From Rhizopus sp. PT2906 (Eukaryota > Mucoromycota > Mucoromycetes > Mucorales > Rhizopodaceae), in NCBI GenBank assembly GCA_025529335.1, contig JAMYHX010000492.1, positions 1-31,870 on the forward strand: DNA of 31,870 nt, in the 5' to 3' direction. Positions 28,087 through 31,870 of the stretch are shown here, in pieces (the first letter of the stretch is position 1; every line of letters starts with the position of its first letter). The position numbers and the translations under genes are program-made. The notes below the pieces were generated by a model. It saw nothing but the letters and a program-made list of their open reading frames with translations. It was not told the DNA's origin and made no database searches.

Positions 28087-29331
28087 CTAACCAATTAAAG
28101 AGTCGTCCATGATGTCACTTGACTCGTCACCTTGGACTTGAACCATCTCATTCTCATCATTTCTTTGATTATACAGTTTCTCTTCGGCAAGCGTTCGCTT
28201 GATTTCCCATTGTACTTTCCTTTGCCTTTGTTTTGTGGTCATCTCACGTATTTTTGAATGAACAATGGACTGTTTGGGCAGATTTATGGATATGGACGTA
28301 TCATCAATCATACCAGTGTTTGTCATAAAGTTCCTCAAACGTGCAGGTTTTGTTTCTCTTATCTTTAATTTTTCTTTCATCATTGCCTGCGTTACAACAG
28401 TTAATTGAGGTGTTGTTAGCGCTTTACGTTTGGCATCAGAGTATTTGCTCAAGATGGCGTTGTATGTGTCTGTATCAAGACATTTTGCAAGCTACATGTA
28501 TATATTTAATAAGATATATATATGTATATATACCATATTGAACCTACGGTATCATTCTTTATGTTTTCTATATGTAATGCATGTAGTTTGTCTAGTATCC
28601 TATAACGAGAAATCATACATATATATATATATACACATAACAGGAAATAATTCTTACAATCTTGCGTCCTTAAATTCCTCACGCTCTTGTATACTAGTCG
28701 GATCGAAGACTTGTTCTGCCGTAAATGAAAATGCGTTCTGTGATCTCAACTTGTCAAATATTAATGCTGCCTCTATATTCTTGTCATGTTTAATTGATTC
28801 TGCATAAAAATCAAATAGTCTTGACCAAGTATCTATTATTCATTGACTTAGTCTTTATGTTATTCCTGTGTGTACATTGTCTACCTTTATCCACTCGAAT
28901 AGGCGCCTTTTTCCAAACCTGGGGTTGTGAATGATATAAGAAATAGAGTGCAAATATGGCACCTGATCGATATACATCAGAAGGTGAATGCATGTATTCA
29001 AGGGCACAGATATAGAATGTATTTAGATACACATTACGATATTCTTTGTACAGACATGAATAATGGATCAAAGAAAACTGAAGCTCATTCCATACGTCTT
29101 CAAAGTCATGAAATGTATGTGATTGTTTCTGGGCAAATAAAGAGATTAGTAACAATAATTATAAAACATGTATAAACCCACACTAAAGAAATGAAGTAAC
29201 AAATATTGAATATCGTCTTGAATGGCAAATCTTGATAAACCAGCCCAACGTTGGACATGAACCAGATTAGCAAATTCTAGTGTTGTTTCCGGATATTTGA
29301 CGATTCCTGCCTTGTTGTCCTGTTCATTCAT
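28087..29331 (-). CDS. SNAPC1: snRNA-activating protein complex subunit 1 (SNAPC1/SNAP43)
   Basis: Subunit of SNAPc, which binds the proximal sequence element of snRNA promoters and recruits RNA polymerase II or III. Exons 29331-29182, 29128-28885, 28832-28658, 28599-28548 and 28491-28087 give 341 residues. The SNAPC1 core is clear: HTFHDFEDVWNELQFSLIH, YICALEYMHSPSDVYRSGAI, FALYFLYHSQP, PIRVDKDTWSRLFDF and AALIFDKLRSQNAFSFTAEQ. The C-terminal third is basic then acidic and probably disordered. Intron 1 has a TTACTAATC branch but a weak donor (GTGGGT); the other donors are GTAGAC, GTAAGA and GTAGGT. The length is close to the human subunit (368). Budding yeast has no SNAPc, so this is a feature of an early-diverging fungus. 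Confidence 0.85.
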
Positions 29332-29388
29332 AAAACATAAGCCTGTAGAGAAGAAAAGAACAGAAAGAAAAAAAAAAAAGGCTTTTTT

Positions 29389-30519
29389 TTATTTTTTTGA
29401 TAACAGCGATTTAATAGTAGAAGATATGATAAACCCAAGTCTTTCATGAAGACCAATAGATGAAGCCAAAAATAGAGCTTGCTGTATACATTCTTTGGAT
29501 GTAGAAAGTGTAAACAGATCTGGTATCATATCCAAGAATCCATGACTAGCTGCATAAAGAAAGGCCGGGTTCTCACCATCGGGTTGACAAGTTGTCGTAA
29601 GGGGTGCCAAGAGTCGGACCATATCAATCTTGCGCTCTTGTACAGCCATCATCAAACATTTGCTGCTCACAGGACATTCACGCTGAAGGAGTAGTCGTAA
29701 ACACTCGAGCCGGTTCCAATGCACGGCCAAACTCACGAGTTCATTCGACTGTCTATACTGCTGCTTTGCATCATAATCAAGAAGCAGGGTAAGCTGATGA
29801 ACATTGCCGCTGATAACAGCATATTCGACTACGGCTTGAGATGAATCAGTTGACCAGACCATGTCTGTCTCGGTGGGATTATTTGCGTGGCAGGTACTGT
29901 AGGACAAAAGTAAACGAAGACAGTTCTTGAATCCGTACTTGGCCGCGGTATGGATCGGAAGACGGTTATGCTTTTGGCACTTGATATCTATCCTTGCCCC
30001 CGAAGATAACAAGATTTTTAGACATTCCACTTGGTTCCGCTGTACAGCATAGTGAACAGCTGTCTGTCCCTGGTGATCTGTCGCATTAATATTGATTTCT
30101 GAATGCTGTAGTAAGAGTGGAATGCCCTTATCGAAACCGATGAATGAGGCTTCATGAAGGGCAGTTGTCTTATTCGGCCCAGATGTTTGATTGATGTCCA
30201 AATGAACATTTCGTACGAGTTCTTTTAGTTTTTCGAGTGATTGTGCTATACAAGCCCAGCTTAACAATGAGCGATGGTACTGTGGATCGCACTGATTGGG
30301 GGAAGAAGTATCTTTTAACAATGGCTCCAAGTAATTAAATTTACATTTCTTTGTTGGTTCGGGTATTGGGTTCTGTAAAAATGATATCGATAAGGCGCGT
30401 TTACGGCTGTTTGTATTTGTTTGATCTACAGGTGATGATGGAGGTGAAGGCAAGATGATTTTTTCTGTATTATTGTCGTTGTTATTGTCGTTATTTGTTG
30501 TAATAGTAATGGAATGCAT
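29389..30519 (-). CDS. Ankyrin-repeat protein
   Basis: Single exon, 376 residues. Residues 1-60 are disordered (Asn/Thr-rich, a Pro-Ser stretch, then the basic SRKRAL, a possible nuclear signal). From about residue 80 come ankyrin repeats: RSLLSWACIAQSLEKLKELV, NKTTALHEASFIGFDKGIPL, GQTAVHYAVQRNQVECLKIL, NRLPIHTAAKYGFKNCLRLL, followed by more degenerate ones to the C-terminus (VEYAVISGNVHQLTLLLD, LAVHWNRLECLRLLLQ). Such repeats bind other proteins. No enzyme or membrane domain is attached, so its partner is unknown. It ends 57 nt before the SNAPC1 start, on the same strand. Confidence 0.9.
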   Translation of the reverse strand: MHSITITTNNDNNNDNNTEKIILPSPPSSPVDQTNTNSRKRALSISFLQNPIPEPTKKCKFNYLEPLLKDTSSPNQCDPQYHRSLLSWACIAQSLEKLKELVRNVHLDINQTSGPNKTTALHEASFIGFDKGIPLLLQHSEININATDHQGQTAVHYAVQRNQVECLKILLSSGARIDIKCQKHNRLPIHTAAKYGFKNCLRLLLSYSTCHANNPTETDMVWSTDSSQAVVEYAVISGNVHQLTLLLDYDAKQQYRQSNELVSLAVHWNRLECLRLLLQRECPVSSKCLMMAVQERKIDMVRLLAPLTTTCQPDGENPAFLYAASHGFLDMIPDLFTLSTSKECIQQALFLASSIGLHERLGFIISSTIKSLLSKK

Positions 30520-31870
30520 TATTGTAGTTTAGTGTATAAAATGAATGGAAAAGAAAGGAGAAAGAAAGAATATCTTGGCAATAAATAGTCATTTAAATAC
30601 CATCTTGATGATCGACGGAAGAGTGAAAGAGAAAAGGGGAAGGTTAACCTTTTTTTGGGAACAGAAATTTTTTTTTTGAATAGCAGCTCTTGGCAAAATA
30701 ATAACTTTATGCAATAAATAAATTATAAAAAAAACATACCTCAGTTTACTCTCTGTTGTTATGCTCGTTGCTATGGCTTTACTATAGCAACTATATCGTT
30801 ATTTTCTATAATCTTGTAAAAAAAAAAAAAAGACAGAGAGGTGACACATGTTTAAGGTGTGATTCTTGCATTTGTTAAAATAACACTGAATAAAAAAGCT
30901 TGGCAGTGTAATACTCTGTTTCCATATTCAGGGAATTAAGAGATGCCGATCATATGATAGCAGTGCCTGTGTAATAAAAATATTTAATATATCTCTTTTT
31001 CATCTCTTGGCAGCTCATGTATTCATTTGACAGAACAAAAGAATAAAAGAAGCATTTGATCAAAATCTCTTTTATTCATTTATTGACGTGTTCTACTCGA
31101 AACATGTGTAACTATTGTCATAAACATTAAAAAGTATACCAGCCAGGGCCCGAGAAATCTATCAGGCAGCTCGGAATAACAGGAAAACGATATATAAATG
31201 AAAAAATGCAGTAATCGAATGATAAGTAAGACATATCACACACACACACGCACGCATCTTATCATGCGTGTCAATAACTCGTGATATTACTGCTCGGCTG
31301 TCAATAAGCAGCTCAACTTTCTTTTCTTTTTTTCCTTATTTTATAAAGCTATTTAATCGTTGGGCATTATTTGACCAAGACATGTAAAGAAACAAGCATA
31401 GCCAAGACACTCTTGTGTTTTCCTTCTTATGGTTTTTTGTTTCTAATACAGAGATAGGCGCTTGATTTGTAGCATGACGTTTCAGTTGCTTTTCTTATTT
31501 TAGGTTTATGATGGCTTCATAGGCATGTCTAATGCATATCATTTTGCCTCAGTGCTGTCATGCGAACTGGCTACATCATTTCAATGCATGTTTGTCGTGT
31601 TTGAGAAAAGCATAAGAGGAAAAAAGAAAACTATATCGGCTTACAATTCAACAGTGTTCGAATCCAGCAGCGGAGTATTTTTATACCAGCGTGCTCCTTG
31701 ATGCTAATGAACAGGTTATGTTCTGTTAGGATAGCATGTGCTATACAGTTTTTCCAAAAATTATTGACACTGATGCCAAGAGTAAAATTCGCTATCGTTA
31801 AATTCTATTGTCACGTTTACCATTGGTTGATTTCGCTTGCTGACAAACTGGATGTCGTATATGTAGAAGC
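30520..31870. other. Intergenic region to the right edge, no gene seen
   Basis: About 1.35 kb. The first 100 nt are the leader and promoter of the ankyrin gene. The rest is AT-rich with a short A run near 30818, a (CA)n run at about 31238-31249, and no open frame of supported length. A GTTCGAATC string near 31657 looks like a tRNA T-loop, but its stem does not pair. A decayed transposon cannot be ruled out. Confidence 0.5.
30591..30600 (-). promoter_or_regulatory. TATA-like element of the ankyrin-repeat gene
   Basis: Minus strand GTATTTAAAT about 72-81 nt before the ATG at 30519, followed by a CT-rich stretch, the same layout as the other promoters here. Confidence 0.4.

Noticed and set aside
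31648..31670. GTTCGAATC string like a tRNA T-loop
   Set aside because: The flanking bases do not form the 5-bp stem, and no acceptor, D or anticodon arm is present upstream.

Overview
This window is a gene-dense stretch of a fungal nuclear genome, most likely an early-diverging fungus of the Mucoromycota (Mucorales type). The DNA is AT-rich. Introns are short (about 45-96 nt) with GT...AG ends and CTAAC/CTGAT-like branch sites. Several genes have a TATA box about 75-110 nt before the ATG. Several proteins belong to families that budding yeast lacks but animals keep (SNAPC1, an XRCC2-like Rad51 paralogue, a PX-domain AGC kinase). Spliced gene models below were built by hand and each keeps an open frame to its stop; the lineage call is inference.

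Layout. 1-1172: non-coding, with a possible gene start running off the left edge. 1173-2045 (-): PQQ/beta-propeller repeat protein. 2046-3425: shared upstream region containing a broken coding remnant. 3426-8187 (+): five-exon copper-transporting P1B ATPase of 1511 residues with seven N-terminal metal-binding (HMA) domains. 8261-8566 (+): small secreted cysteine-containing protein. 8601-10541 (-): F-box protein. 11813-13499 (-): disordered protein of unknown function. 13688-17454 (-): importin-13-type karyopherin in 16 exons, with two GC-AG introns. 17455-20548: repeat-rich region with a decayed multi-copy gene (still carrying an intron) and fragments of a DIRS-like retroelement. 20549-21541 (+): unknown three-exon gene, ending 5 nt from the CAAX protease Rce1 (21547-22550, -). 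22777-23613 (+): ERCC1/Rad10. 23688-25665 (-): PX-AGC kinase. 25809-26486 (-): XRCC2-like RecA-fold ATPase. 26644-27997 (-): secreted subtilisin-like protease. 28087-29331 (-): SNAPC1/SNAP43. 29389-30519 (-): ankyrin-repeat protein. 30520-31870: no gene seen.

The genes do not form a pathway cluster; this is ordinary eukaryotic neighbourhood with tight spacing. Convergent pairs are very close (5, 34 and 74 nt), so their 3' UTRs must overlap. The most interesting items are the seven-HMA copper ATPase with a cysteine-dense insert in its ATP-binding region, the two frame-enforced GC-AG introns in one gene, the layered transposon graveyard at 17.5-19.3 kb, and two conserved-looking proteins of unknown function. 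I did not find a convincing new multi-gene system.
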